Made by a program: the position numbers and the translations under genes
Assembly: GCA_003139095.1 (NCBI GenBank)
Contig: PLHW01000069.1
Location: 1 to 64,000 of the forward strand
DNA: 64,000 nt
DNA from: Acidobacteriaceae bacterium
Lineage (GTDB): Bacteria; Acidobacteriota; Terriglobia; Terriglobales; Acidobacteriaceae
Direction of reading: 5' to 3'
The notes under the pieces: model-generated
Told to the model about the DNA's origin: nothing
The model's database searches: none
Seen by the model: only the letters and a program-made list of their open reading frames with translations
Shown here: piece after piece, positions 8,805 to 17,843 of the stretch
Layout of the letters: each line of letters starts with the position of its first letter
Numbering within the stretch: the stretch's first letter is position 1

Positions 8805-10292
8805 TTAGCGGACTATGCCCAGGGACCAGTTCACGGTGCGGATGAAGGGTTCGGGGAAGACGCCGATTACCAGCGTCGCTAAGGCGGCTACGCCTACGGC
8901 GGTGCGCATGGCAAGGCTGATGGGAAGGCGGGCGGTTTCGCCGGCTGGGGCTTCGCGCATGAACATGGCGTTGGCAATGCGCAAATAGTAGTAGAGGCCG
9001 AAAAGCGCGTAGAGGACGCCTAGCGCGGCGAGCCAGTAGTGCTGGCTTTCGATAAGGCTGAGGAAGATGTAGTACTTGCCGAGGAATCCGGCGGCGGGTG
9101 GGATTCCGGCGAGCGAGAGTAAGAAGAGAAGCATGAGAACGGCTTCGACGGGAGCGCGGGAGTAGAGGCCGGCGAGGTCGTCGATTTCGTCGCCGATGAC
9201 ATTGCGATGACGCAGGGAGGTGATGACGGCGAAGACGCCGAGGTTCATGAAGGTGTAGACCATGAGGTAAAGCAGGATTCCTTTGAAGCCGTCGGCGAAC
9301 GCCGGACTGCCGTAGGGCGAAGTGCCCATGGCGACGAAGGCGAGGAGCATGTAGCCGACGTGGGCGATGGAGGAATAGGCGAGCAGGCGCTTGGTGTTGG
9401 TTTGCGTGAGGGCGGCGAGATTGCCGCCGGTCATGGTGGCGATGGCGACGAAGACCATGATGGGCGTGTAGATGGAGCGAAGCGGGAGGAGTCCGAAGAC
9501 GAGAATGCGCAGCAACAAGGCCCAGGCGGCGGCTTTGACGGCGACGGACATGAATCCGGTGATGCACGTGGGCGCGCCCTCGTATGCGTCGGGCGCCCAC
9601 TGGTGGAAGGGGACGGCGGCAATTTTAAAGAGCAGGCCGACCAGGGTGGTGAGCAGGGCGACGATCACGATTGGGTTCTGCGCCCTTGGGCCGGAGACGG
9701 CGCGGGCGATGTAAGCGAGGTTGGTGCTGCCGGAGAGGCCGTAGAGAAGCGAGAGGCCGTAGGCGAAGATGCCGGAAGAGAATGCGCCGAGCAGGAGATA
9801 TTTGAGGGCAGCTTCGTTGGAGCGGCGGTCGCGGCGGAGGAAGCCGACGAGGATGTAGATGGAGATGGCCATGAGTTCGAGGCCGATGAAGAGCAGGACG
9901 ATGTCAATGCCGGCGGCCATGCACATCATGCCGACAACGGAGAGGAGGAGGAGCGAGTAGTACTCGCCATGCTGCTCGTCTTCGATGTCGAGGTAGCGGG
10001 CGGACATGAGGATGGTGATGGCGGCGGAGGCGAGGAAGAGATACCAGAAATAGAGAGCGAAGCGGTCGACGAGCAGGGCGTTGAAGAAGCCGATGGAGCC
10101 GTGGGGGAGCGTGTGCTGGATCTGCCAGACACAGACGGTGGCAAAGAGGATGCCGGCGAAGGCGCCGACGGCGTTGAGCCACTTCCATTCGCGGGGGATC
10201 ATGAGATCGATGAGGAGAATGCCGAGCGCGAAGATGGTCAACTCGACCATGGGCAGCATGAGCCGGTATTCCGTTGGAGAGATGCCGAACAC
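8805..10292 (-). CDS. nuoN: NADH-quinone oxidoreductase subunit N
   Basis: Proton-pumping membrane subunit N of respiratory complex I, 495 residues, about the usual length. It is almost entirely hydrophobic, with 13-14 predicted helices, and contains the antiporter-type motif FHQWAPDAYEGAPT with its conserved Pro, plus the Lys-bearing helix KAAAWALLLR and GLELMAISIYILVGF with the conserved membrane Glu. Translation starts with GTG directly after the nuoM stop (TGA-GTG), so the two are translationally coupled. It is the last gene of the cluster; no terminator was seen after it. Confidence 0.95.
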   Translation of the reverse strand: MFGISPTEYRLMLPMVELTIFALGILLIDLMIPREWKWLNAVGAFAGILFATVCVWQIQHTLPHGSIGFFNALLVDRFALYFWYLFLASAAITILMSARYLDIEDEQHGEYYSLLLLSVVGMMCMAAGIDIVLLFIGLELMAISIYILVGFLRRDRRSNEAALKYLLLGAFSSGIFAYGLSLLYGLSGSTNLAYIARAVSGPRAQNPIVIVALLTTLVGLLFKIAAVPFHQWAPDAYEGAPTCITGFMSVAVKAAAWALLLRILVFGLLPLRSIYTPIMVFVAIATMTGGNLAALTQTNTKRLLAYSSIAHVGYMLLAFVAMGTSPYGSPAFADGFKGILLYLMVYTFMNLGVFAVITSLRHRNVIGDEIDDLAGLYSRAPVEAVLMLLFLLSLAGIPPAAGFLGKYYIFLSLIESQHYWLAALGVLYALFGLYYYLRIANAMFMREAPAGETARLPISLAMRTAVGVAALATLVIGVFPEPFIRTVNWSLGIVR

Positions 10293-11969
10293 TCAGTTGC
10301 TCGCTTTCGTGGGCGCGGCGGCGGAAGCCTGCTGCGCTGGGGATGGCGCGTTGTTGAGCGCCGAATTGGGGTGCGTTGACGAATCCCACGTCTGGAAAGG
10401 CGCGAGACGTGGGGCACCCGCGTTTACGTTGGGGCTGGCGGTCTGAATGGTTTGCACGATCTGATTGACGGGTTGTTCGAGAATCTGGAAGAAGGGCTTG
10501 GGATAGAGGCCGATCCAGAAGGCACAGATGATGAGCGGCGCGAAGGTAAGGATTTCGCGCGGCGTGAGGTCATGGAGCTTTTCGTTTTTCGGATTGGTGA
10601 CGGTGCCGAAGAAGACGCGCTGGTAGAGCCAGAGTAAGTAGGCGGCGGCGAGAACGACGCCGGGAGCGGCCCAGGCGGCCCAGCGCCAGTTGGCGGTGAA
10701 CGCGCCTTGGAGGATGGTGAATTCGCCGACGAAGCCGTTGAGGAGCGGGAGGCCCATCGACGAGAGGAACATGATCATCGTGATGGTCGCATAGATGGGC
10801 ATGACGTTGGAGATGCCACCGTACTCGGCGATTTCGCGGGTGTGGCGGCGCTCGTAGAGGATGCCGACGATCAAAAAGAGCGCGCCGGTGGAGATGCCGT
10901 GATTGATCTGCTGAAGGACGGAGCCGCTGAGGCCTGCCTGATTGAGCGCGAAAATGCCGAGGGTGCAGAAGCCAAGGTGGCTGACGGAAGAATAGGCCAC
11001 GAGCTTCTTCATATCTTTTTGCATGAGCGAGACGAGCGCGCCGTAGACGATGCCGACGATGGAGAGGCCGATCATCCAGCCGCGGACGGTGAGGCTCATG
11101 AAAGTTGACGAGGTGTTGGTGATGACCTGCGGGAAGAAGGGCAGCGAGAAGCGGACGAAACCGTAGGTGCCCATCTTGAGGAGAACGCCGGCGAGGATGA
11201 CGGAGCCGGCGGTGGGGGCTTCGACGTGCGCGTCAGGCAGCCAGGTGTGGAAGGGGAACATCGGGACTTTGATAGCGAACCCGAGGAAGAAGGCGAGGAA
11301 GAGCCAGACCGCGGTGGCGAAGGGGATTTGCGGGGCGGTTTTGTAGAGCTCGGGAATGCTGAAGGTGAAAACGCCGGTGAGCGTGTGGTGATGGAAGTAC
11401 AGGAACAGGATGCCGAGGAGCATCAGGACGGAGCCGAGCAGTGTGTAGAGGAAGAACTTGATGGCGGCGTAAAGTTTGCGCGGGCCGCCCCAGATGCCGA
11501 TGAGGAGATACATGGGGACGAGCATGGCTTCCCAGAAAACGAAGAAGAGGAAGAAGTCGAGCGCCATGAAGACGCCGAGCATGCCGGTCTGGAGGACGAG
11601 AAACCAGATGTAGTATTCCTTGACGCGGATTTCGATGGCGGTCCAGGAGGAGAGGATGGAGATCCAGCCGAGGAGCGTGGTGAGCATGATCAGCAGGAAA
11701 GAAATGCCGTCGATGCCGAGGTTGTAACCCGCGCCGATGGAGGGGATCCAGTTGTTGACCGTGCCTTCGAGGAACTTGAACTGGTGGCTGGTATCGCCGA
11801 GCGTTGCCCAGAACCTGGGGACGAGGGGCAGCGAGATGAGGAAGCCGCCGAGGGCAAAGAGGTTCGCGATCCAGCGGATGGCGGCTTTGTTCTCTTTGGG
11901 AACGAAGAGGAGAACGAGCGCGCCGATCAGCGGCGTGAAGAGGATGATGGATAGGATGTGATTCTGCAT
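10293..11969 (-). CDS. nuoM: NADH-quinone oxidoreductase subunit M with repeat-derived tail
   Basis: Proton-pumping membrane subunit M of complex I, 558 residues. The core motif HTWLPDAHVEAPTAGSVI, the preceding conserved Glu helix (FFVFWEAMLVPMYLLIGIWG) and the helix with YSSVSHLGF are intact. The last roughly 50 residues after the final helix are soluble and low in complexity (Ala, Pro, Ser); part of them is encoded by a palindromic REP-like element (10385-10419). nuoL lies 109 bases upstream across a repeat-filled gap, and nuoN follows with no gap. Confidence 0.95.
   Translation of the reverse strand: MQNHILSIILFTPLIGALVLLFVPKENKAAIRWIANLFALGGFLISLPLVPRFWATLGDTSHQFKFLEGTVNNWIPSIGAGYNLGIDGISFLLIMLTTLLGWISILSSWTAIEIRVKEYYIWFLVLQTGMLGVFMALDFFLFFVFWEAMLVPMYLLIGIWGGPRKLYAAIKFFLYTLLGSVLMLLGILFLYFHHHTLTGVFTFSIPELYKTAPQIPFATAVWLFLAFFLGFAIKVPMFPFHTWLPDAHVEAPTAGSVILAGVLLKMGTYGFVRFSLPFFPQVITNTSSTFMSLTVRGWMIGLSIVGIVYGALVSLMQKDMKKLVAYSSVSHLGFCTLGIFALNQAGLSGSVLQQINHGISTGALFLIVGILYERRHTREIAEYGGISNVMPIYATITMIMFLSSMGLPLLNGFVGEFTILQGAFTANWRWAAWAAPGVVLAAAYLLWLYQRVFFGTVTNPKNEKLHDLTPREILTFAPLIICAFWIGLYPKPFFQILEQPVNQIVQTIQTASPNVNAGAPRLAPFQTWDSSTHPNSALNNAPSPAQQASAAAPTKASN
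10385..10419 (-). repeat. REP-like stem-loop inside the 3' end of nuoM
   Basis: CCCACGTCT (10385-10393) and AGACGTGGG (10405-10413) form a perfect 9-bp stem, and the element continues into GGGTGCCCCAC when read on the minus strand. The same GGGTGCCCCAC edge and terminal GTGGG occur in the intergenic element at 18970-19006, with a different stem. Here it is translated as part of the NuoM tail. Confidence 0.7.
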
Positions 11970-12078
11970 AAGAAATCTCAGCTACGAGCTTCGAGCCTCG
12001 AGCCTCGAGCGGCCCAGCTATGAGCTGCGAGCAGTCCGTGTTGAGGTTGCTCAAAGCTCGTGGCTCGCGGTTCGTAGC
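11970..12078. repeat. Degenerate 'GAGCTTCGAGCCTCGAGC' repeats between nuoL and nuoM
   Basis: The gap is filled by degenerate units of 7-8 bases (GCTACGAGCTTCGAGCC, TCGAGCCTCGAGC, AGCTATGAGCTGCGAGC) and by inverted copies at its right end (GCTCGTGGCTCGCGG, TTCGTAGCTC). The same unit type occurs in the gaps at 14265-14340 and 14650-14734. No gene is present. Confidence 0.7.
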
Positions 12079-14229
12079 TCATTTCCAAACGTAATACACG
12101 GCAAAACCTACTAAACCTGCGGTCATTACTAATGCGTACCACTGAACCAAGCCCCATTCGAACAGGCGCGCGGGATAGGACAAGAATCGCGAGAGGACTG
12201 CGGGCCCATTCACGAGCAATCCGTCGATGATCCACTTATCCCACCACGTCGAAAGCGTCGCTACGGCGCGCGTAACCCAGCCGGCGTCGTTGACTATGCC
12301 GTCGATAATTTTTGCGTCGAACCAGGAGGAGGCTTCGCCGAGGCCGAGCACGCCGAGACGAACGTCTCCCACTTTGCGGCGGCCGGTGAAGGCGTAGTCG
12401 TAGGCCTCATCGACGAACCACTTGTTGTAGAGCACCTTGTAGAGCGGCGGAGCGGCCTGGGCGATGGGCTCTTTGTAATCTTTGCCGGCGTGGGCATAGG
12501 CGCGCCAGGCGAGGCCGAGGCCGACGATGGCGGCGCCGACGGAGAGGCCCATGAGCGTGTATTCCATGGGATCGGTGTGCTCTTCTTCTTTTTCTCCGGC
12601 GGCGAGTTGGCGCGGCTCCTCGACCTGCATGACGTGAGCTTCTTTGGCGAAGACGGGCTCGAGAAATTTGCCGAATGGATTCGAGCCGCCGAGGCTGGGG
12701 GGAACGCCGAGCCATCCGGCAGCGACGGAGCAGATGGCGAGGATGACGAGCGGGACGGTCATGGACTTCGGCGACTCGTGGATGTGGTGCTCGACCTCGT
12801 GGCTCATGCGTGGCTTGCCAAAGAAGGTGAGGAAGATGAGACGGCCCATGTAGAAGGCGGTCATGAGGGCGGTGGCGAAGCCGACGAACCAGAGAACGCG
12901 ATAGGCGCCGCCTTCGGAGGACCAGGACTGCCAGAGGATTTCGTCTTTGGAGAAGAATCCGGCGAGGCCGGGAATGCCGGCGATGGCGAGCATGCCGATG
13001 AACATGGTCCAGAACGTGGTGGGAGTGCGCTGGCGAAGGTCGCCCATGAACTTCATATCCTGCTCACCGGACATGGCGTGAATAACGGAGCCGGAACCGA
13101 GGAAGAGCAGGGCCTTGAAGAAGGCGTGAGTGAAGACGTGGAAGACTCCGGCGGCGAATGCGCCGACGCCGAGCGCGAGGAACATGTAGCCGAGTTGGGA
13201 GACGGTGGAGTAGGCGAGCACGCGCTTGATGTCGTTTTGAACGAGGCCGATGGAGGCGGCGAAGATAGCGGTGAGGGCGCCGACGATGGCGACTGTTTTC
13301 ATGGCAGTCGGGGCGAGCACGAAGATGGCGTTGGAGCGGGCCACCATGTAAACGCCGGCGGTGACCATGGTGGCGGCGTGGATGAGGGCAGAAACGGGCG
13401 TGGGGCCTTCCATGGCGTCGGGCAGCCAGACATACAGAGGAAGCTGGGCGGACTTGCCGCAGGCTCCGACAAACAAGAGAAGGGCGGCGGCGGTGAGGAC
13501 GGGATCGCCGATGGCGAAGTGGCCGCTGCGCAGCAGAGGGTTGAGATCGGTGAAGCGGAAGGAGCCTAGATACCAGACGAGCGTGAGGGCACCGAGGATG
13601 AAGCCGGCGTCGCCGATGCGGTTGACGATGAAGGCCTTGTTGGCGGCGTCACTGGCGGATTTGCGATGGAAATAGAAACCGATGAGCAGATACGAGCAGA
13701 GGCCGACGCCTTCCCAGCCGACGAACATCAGAATGTAGTTGTTCGCCAGGATGAGCGTGAGCATGGCGAACATGAAGAGATTGAGATATCCGAAGAAGCG
13801 GTAGTAGCCGCCCTCGTGGGCCATGTAGCCGACCGAGTAAATGTGGATGAGCATGCCCACGCCGGTGACGAAGAGGAGCCAGATGGCGGAAAGGGGATCG
13901 AGGAGAAAACCGGCGTCGGCGTTGAAGGCGGCGGCAGAGCCATCTTTTTTGAGGAAGGTGAGATGGCCGTCGCCGGAGCCGAGCCAGGTGTAGACAATTT
14001 TTTCGAAAGGCTGGCCAGTGCCGTGAGCGAAGTGGGTGTAGTCGTTGACGGTGAAACAGGCGAAGAGGAAGGCGACGACGACTACGCCGACGCAAATGGC
14101 GCTGACGGTGGCCTTTTGCAGGCGGCGGCCGAAAAAGAACATCATCGCGGCGCCGAAGGCCGGGAAGAGCGGGATCAGCCAAATTCTCGACAAGAAGAAA
14201 AAGTCACCGGCTGTGGCGGCAGAATGCAT
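12079..14229 (-). CDS. nuoL: NADH-quinone oxidoreductase subunit L
   Basis: Largest antiporter-like membrane subunit of complex I, 716 residues, slightly longer than the roughly 610-650 usual. The antiporter core YVWLPDAMEGPTPVSALIHA and following TMVTAGVYMVAR helix are intact, as is GWEGVGLCSYLLIGF. A soluble loop (about 515-575, Glu/Pro-rich, EEPRQLAAGEKEEEH) precedes the long lateral helix region and the final C-terminal helix, as in other NuoL proteins. Its ATG lies in the edge of a dispersed repeat (14226-14255) that also supplies AAGGA just upstream. The flanking gaps both hold degenerate repeats. Confidence 0.95.
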   Translation of the reverse strand: MHSAATAGDFFFLSRIWLIPLFPAFGAAMMFFFGRRLQKATVSAICVGVVVVAFLFACFTVNDYTHFAHGTGQPFEKIVYTWLGSGDGHLTFLKKDGSAAAFNADAGFLLDPLSAIWLLFVTGVGMLIHIYSVGYMAHEGGYYRFFGYLNLFMFAMLTLILANNYILMFVGWEGVGLCSYLLIGFYFHRKSASDAANKAFIVNRIGDAGFILGALTLVWYLGSFRFTDLNPLLRSGHFAIGDPVLTAAALLLFVGACGKSAQLPLYVWLPDAMEGPTPVSALIHAATMVTAGVYMVARSNAIFVLAPTAMKTVAIVGALTAIFAASIGLVQNDIKRVLAYSTVSQLGYMFLALGVGAFAAGVFHVFTHAFFKALLFLGSGSVIHAMSGEQDMKFMGDLRQRTPTTFWTMFIGMLAIAGIPGLAGFFSKDEILWQSWSSEGGAYRVLWFVGFATALMTAFYMGRLIFLTFFGKPRMSHEVEHHIHESPKSMTVPLVILAICSVAAGWLGVPPSLGGSNPFGKFLEPVFAKEAHVMQVEEPRQLAAGEKEEEHTDPMEYTLMGLSVGAAIVGLGLAWRAYAHAGKDYKEPIAQAAPPLYKVLYNKWFVDEAYDYAFTGRRKVGDVRLGVLGLGEASSWFDAKIIDGIVNDAGWVTRAVATLSTWWDKWIIDGLLVNGPAVLSRFLSYPARLFEWGLVQWYALVMTAGLVGFAVYYVWK

Positions 14230-14255
14230 AGGTCCTTCGCTTCGCTCAGGATGAC
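14226..14255 (-). repeat. 'GTCATCCTGAGCGAAGCGAAGGACC' dispersed repeat overlapping the nuoL start
   Basis: Nearly the same sequence occurs at 19576-19605 upstream of nuoA, with one mismatch over about 30 bases and in the same orientation relative to the nuo genes. In this copy the ATG of nuoL forms the repeat's last part and AAGGA within the repeat sits a few bases ahead of it. Confidence 0.75.
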
Positions 14256-14264
14256 AATCTGAAA

Positions 14265-14340
14265 ACTTGAGAGCTAGAAGCTAACTACTAACATCAACAG
14301 TTGCCAACTCGAGACTCGCGGCTCGAAGGTCGCGGCTTCC
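14265..14340. repeat. Degenerate repeat patch between nuoK and nuoL
   Basis: Contains GAGAGCTAGAAGCTAACTAC and, further right, ACTCGAGACTCGCGGCTCGA, which are variants of the unit found in the nuoL-nuoM and nuoJ-nuoK gaps. No gene is present. Confidence 0.55.
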
Positions 14341-14649
14341 TTACCACTTCAGCAAATCAATTTCGTCTACGTTGATCGTCTCTTTGTTGCGGAAGAAGGC
14401 GATCAGAATACCTAAGCCGACGGCGGCTTCGGCGGCGGCGTCTACAACTATGAAAATCGAAAAGACCTGACCGTGGAGGTTGCCCCACATGCGGGAGAAC
14501 GCTACCAGGTTGAGGTTGACGGCATTGAGGATCAACTCGATCGACATCAGGATAATCACCACGTTGCGGCGCGTGAGTACGCCGACGACGCCGAGTACGA
14601 AGAGTGCCGCCGCTACGACTAAATAGTGCAATGTGGTGATAGGGACCAT
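14341..14649 (-). CDS. nuoK: NADH-quinone oxidoreductase subunit K
   Basis: Small membrane subunit K of complex I, 102 residues, the normal length. Three helices are evident. The two conserved membrane glutamates lie in [19 protein letters not shown] and [14 protein letters not shown]. It is homologous to MrpC. An 84-base gap filled with degenerate repeats separates it from nuoJ upstream, and another repeat patch separates it from nuoL. Confidence 0.96.
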   Translation of the reverse strand: MVPITTLHYLVVAAALFVLGVVGVLTRRNVVIILMSIELILNAVNLNLVAFSRMWGNLHGQVFSIFIVVDAAAEAAVGLGILIAFFRNKETINVDEIDLLKW

Positions 14650-14734
14650 AAATTAGCTTCGAGCTACGAGCCGCGAGCTTCGAGCGATCCGAGAGCAGCG
14701 CTCGTTATGACAGCTAAGTGCTTACAGCTAACGG
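14650..14734. repeat. Degenerate repeat patch between nuoJ and nuoK
   Basis: AGCTTCGAGCTACGAGCCGC, then GAGCTTCGAGCGATCCGAG, then CAGCTAAGTGCTTACAGCTA and ACGGCTAG. Same unit type as the other two nuo gaps, in at least four imperfect copies. Confidence 0.65.
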
Positions 14735-15343
14735 CTAGATCTTTTTCTTCGTCATAATTACTGCGCCCAGGATCGCTACTAACAGCAACAGCGAAGCGAT
14801 TTCGAAGGCGAAAGTGTATTGACCCATCTTGCCGGTTTCTCCGTAGAGGGCGGCGGCGATCTGCTGCGTATTGGTTCCTTCGGGCAACTGCACCATGCGA
14901 TCGAGAAAAAGCGATTTGCCTTTTTGGATCGCGGACATAAACAACGCGAGCAAGGCGCAGGAGGCCAGCAAGCCGACCGGCCAGATGCGGTTAAACTGGC
15001 GCTCTTTGGAGACGCGCTCGATGTTGACCAACATGATGACGAACAGAAAGAGCACCATGATTCCGCCGGCATAGACGATGATCTGGACGCCAGCGACGAA
15101 CGGGGCATAGAGCATCAGGTAGAGACCGGCGACGGAAAGCAACGTGACAATGAGCGACAACGCGGAATGAACGGCGTTGCGGCGCGTGATGACGAGCAGG
15201 CCGCTGATGACGGCGGCGGCGGCGAGGCCGTAAAAGAACCAGGGCGTCGCGATGGGGGCCGCGGGGTTCGGAGCCGAGTCGATGAAGGCGGCGGCCATTC
15301 GTGAGGGATGCGCGAGCGCGGGAATCACGAGGGCGGGATTCAT
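14735..15343 (-). CDS. nuoJ: NADH-quinone oxidoreductase subunit J
   Basis: Membrane subunit J of complex I, 202 residues, with the typical five-helix layout and the conserved third helix VQIIVYAGGIMVLFLFVIML. The open frame runs further upstream, but those residues are antisense-like; ATG 15343 overlaps the nuoH stop as ATGA and is the natural start. ATG 15298 (MAAAFIDS) is an alternative closer to the usual length of about 165-185. The ferredoxin-type subunit gene nuoI, which normally sits between nuoH and nuoJ, is missing. Confidence 0.92.
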   Translation of the reverse strand: MNPALVIPALAHPSRMAAAFIDSAPNPAAPIATPWFFYGLAAAAVISGLLVITRRNAVHSALSLIVTLLSVAGLYLMLYAPFVAGVQIIVYAGGIMVLFLFVIMLVNIERVSKERQFNRIWPVGLLASCALLALFMSAIQKGKSLFLDRMVQLPEGTNTQQIAAALYGETGKMGQYTFAFEIASLLLLVAILGAVIMTKKKI

Positions 15344-16644
15344 GAGACGAATACCCCCACGATGGCGGTGAGAATGAGCACGCCGAGAGAGATGGGGAGC
15401 ATGACCTTCCATCCGACTTTCATGAGTTGGTCGAAACGATAACGCGGCCAGGTGGCGCGATACCAGATGAAAAGGTACATGAAGATGGCGACCTTGAGCA
15501 TGAACCAATAAACGTAATCGATGCCTTCGCGGAAACGGGCGGCGATGCTGGCGTCGGGGTTGCGGCCGAGGATCGCGATGACGAAGAGCAGGAGCGCGAT
15601 GAAGGCGAGGAGAAGAGCGAAGACTGCGAGGCCGGCACGCTGAATTCTAAAGAAAGAATGCGAGGGCATGCGGACGGTGCCGATGACGGCAAAGAGCGCG
15701 AGGGCGCCGAAGGTAAGGCCGGGGAAGAGGGAGAAGATGAACTCCCACGCGGGGCCATTTAGTGCGTTCGGAAACGGGTGCAACCAGCCGCCGAGCCAGA
15801 GGGTGACGGCGATGGCGGAGACGGCGATCATGGCGGCGTATTCGGCGAGCATGAAGAGGGACCAGCGGAGGCCGCTGTATTCGGTGTGGAAGCCGGCGGT
15901 AAGTTCGGACTCGGCTTCGGCGAGATCGAAGGGCGAGCGGTTGGTTTCGGCGACCATGGCGATGGCGAAGATGACGAAGGCGATGAGGCCGAGCGGGAAA
16001 AATTTGAAGAGGAACCAGATACCTTGCTGCTGCTGGGCCTGGACGATGCCGATCATGCTGAGGGTGCCAGTGCCGGTGCGGTTGAGGCTCGTCATGAGGA
16101 TGGCGGAGACGACGGCGAGGCCCATGGCGACTTCGTAGGAGACCATCTGGGCGCTGGAGCGGAGAGCGCCGATGAGCGGGTAGTGAGAGTTGGAGGCCCA
16201 TCCGGCGGTGACGATGCCGAGCACGCCGAGCGATGAAACTCCCAACATGAAGAGTATTCCGATGTTCATGTCGCTGACGGCTTGAGATGGGCCAAAAGGA
16301 ATGACGGTGTAGACGGTAAAGGCAGCGACGAGGCCGATGAGAGGCGCGACCCAGAAGACGAGTTTGTCGGCTTCGTCGGGAATGATGTCTTCCTTCAGCA
16401 TGAGCTTGAGGGCGTCGGCGATGGGCTGAAGCAGGCCGTGGGGGCCGACGCGCATGGGGCCGAGGCGAATCTGAAAGTGGGCGAGGGCTTTGCGTTCGAT
16501 CCAGTTCATGCAGAGGACGACGACGGCAACACCGGCGAAGATGATGAGGACATAAATGAGCGCCCAGAGCTGATTGCCGGCATTGCCGGGAGGCAACGGG
16601 CTGCCGAGATAGGAAGTGAAGGCGTTGATGGTGGAGGTGAGCAT
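15340..16644 (-). CDS. nuoH: NADH-quinone oxidoreductase subunit H
   Basis: Membrane subunit H of complex I, which forms much of the quinone-binding channel; 434 residues, somewhat longer than the usual 325-400 because of an extended loop. Diagnostic sequences are RLGPMRVGPHGLLQPIADAL, LKEDIIPDEADK, and the Glu-rich loop ETNRSPFDLAEAESELTAGF next to the quinone site. Its ATG overlaps the nuoD stop by one base (TGATG), and its own stop overlaps nuoJ, so D-H-J are translationally coupled. Confidence 0.96.
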   Translation of the reverse strand: MLTSTINAFTSYLGSPLPPGNAGNQLWALIYVLIIFAGVAVVVLCMNWIERKALAHFQIRLGPMRVGPHGLLQPIADALKLMLKEDIIPDEADKLVFWVAPLIGLVAAFTVYTVIPFGPSQAVSDMNIGILFMLGVSSLGVLGIVTAGWASNSHYPLIGALRSSAQMVSYEVAMGLAVVSAILMTSLNRTGTGTLSMIGIVQAQQQQGIWFLFKFFPLGLIAFVIFAIAMVAETNRSPFDLAEAESELTAGFHTEYSGLRWSLFMLAEYAAMIAVSAIAVTLWLGGWLHPFPNALNGPAWEFIFSLFPGLTFGALALFAVIGTVRMPSHSFFRIQRAGLAVFALLLAFIALLLFVIAILGRNPDASIAARFREGIDYVYWFMLKVAIFMYLFIWYRATWPRYRFDQLMKVGWKVMLPISLGVLILTAIVGVFVS

Positions 16645-17843
16645 CAGCGGTCCACCTCGCCAAGGACGATGTCAAGAGTGCCGATGACGGCGACGACGTC
16701 GGCAACGAGCATGCCGCGAACCATAAGGTCGAGGGCCTGCAAGTTCACGAAGGAGGGCGGGCGGACGCGAAGGCGGTAGGGCTGAGTGGAGCCGTCGCTG
16801 ACGATGAAGTAGCCGAGCTCGCCTTTGGGAGCTTCGATGGAGTGATAGATTTCGCCGGGGGCGGGCTTGATGACCTTGGGGACCTTGGCCATGATGGGGC
16901 CTTCGGGGAGTCCGTTGATGGCCTGCTCGATGATGCGCAGGGATTGGCGCATCTCGATCATGCGGACGAGGTACCGGTCGTAGGTGTCGCCGTTTTCGCC
17001 GATGGGGATTTCGAAATCGAAGTCGGAATAGTTGGCGTAGGGGATGGCTTTGCGGATGTCCCACTTGACGCCGCTGGCGCGGAGAACGGGGCCGGTGACG
17101 CCGAGGGCGATGCAATCCTCGGCGGAGATGACGCCGACGTTTTTGGTGCGCTCGATCCAGATGCGATTGCCGGTGAGGAGGGTTTCGTATTCGTCGATTT
17201 TGGGCGGGAAGAAGGCGAGGAAATTCTTGACGTCTTTTTCGAAGCCGGCGTAGGTCTCATACTGGCAACCGCCGATGCGGAAGGCGTGGGTGGTGAGGCG
17301 GGCGCCGCAATACTTCTCGAAAATCTTGAGGATCTCTTCGCGATCGCGGAAGGTGTAGAAGAGGGGCGTCATGGCGCCGATGTCGAGGGCGTGGGTGCCG
17401 AGCCAGAGCTGGTGGCTGGCGATGCGGTTGAGCTCGGTGAGGATGACGCGGATGTAATTGGCGCGGGGCGGGGCTTCGACGTTGAGCAGCTTTTCGACGG
17501 CCTGACAGTAGCCGAGGCCGTTGGAGACGGCGGCGACGTAATCCATGCGGTCAACGTAGGGATTGAACATCGTATAGGTGCGGTTCTCGGCGATCTTCTC
17601 GACTCCGCGATGGAGGTAGCCGATGACGCACTCGGTGCCGAGAACCTTCTCGCCATCGAGCTTGAGGATGACGCGCAGGACGCCGTGAGTGGCGGGATGC
17701 TGCGGACCCATGTTGATGATGAGTTCGTTGGAATCGAGATAGGGATGCTCGGGCGTTTCGAGGTCGAGGTGGGAACTCGGGACCTGCGAGACGGCGTTGG
17801 GGAGCGTGTTGTCTTTCACATTCGCCATCGGCACGTCCGTCAT
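16644..17843 (-). CDS. nuoD: NADH-quinone oxidoreductase subunit D
   Basis: 49-kDa-type peripheral subunit of complex I, 399 residues, which lines the quinone head-group site. [36 protein letters not shown] and the C-terminal IVLGEVDR ending are all as expected. ATG 17843 was chosen because it overlaps the nuoC stop (ATGA); ATG 17828 is a second in-frame option. It is not fused to nuoC. Partner subunit NuoB, which carries cluster N2 facing NuoD, is not encoded in this window. Confidence 0.96.
   Translation of the reverse strand: MTDVPMANVKDNTLPNAVSQVPSSHLDLETPEHPYLDSNELIINMGPQHPATHGVLRVILKLDGEKVLGTECVIGYLHRGVEKIAENRTYTMFNPYVDRMDYVAAVSNGLGYCQAVEKLLNVEAPPRANYIRVILTELNRIASHQLWLGTHALDIGAMTPLFYTFRDREEILKIFEKYCGARLTTHAFRIGGCQYETYAGFEKDVKNFLAFFPPKIDEYETLLTGNRIWIERTKNVGVISAEDCIALGVTGPVLRASGVKWDIRKAIPYANYSDFDFEIPIGENGDTYDRYLVRMIEMRQSLRIIEQAINGLPEGPIMAKVPKVIKPAPGEIYHSIEAPKGELGYFIVSDGSTQPYRLRVRPPSFVNLQALDLMVRGMLVADVVAVIGTLDIVLGEVDR

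Noticed and set aside
9207-10379. 390-codon open frame opposite nuoN
   Set aside because: Composition is almost only Gly, Glu, Asp, Ala and Val, as expected of the antisense of a GC-rich membrane-protein gene; nuoN has all its family motifs.
12490-13569. 359-codon open frame opposite nuoL
   Set aside because: Same Gly/Glu/Asp antisense pattern, no domain, no ribosome site; nuoL is certain.
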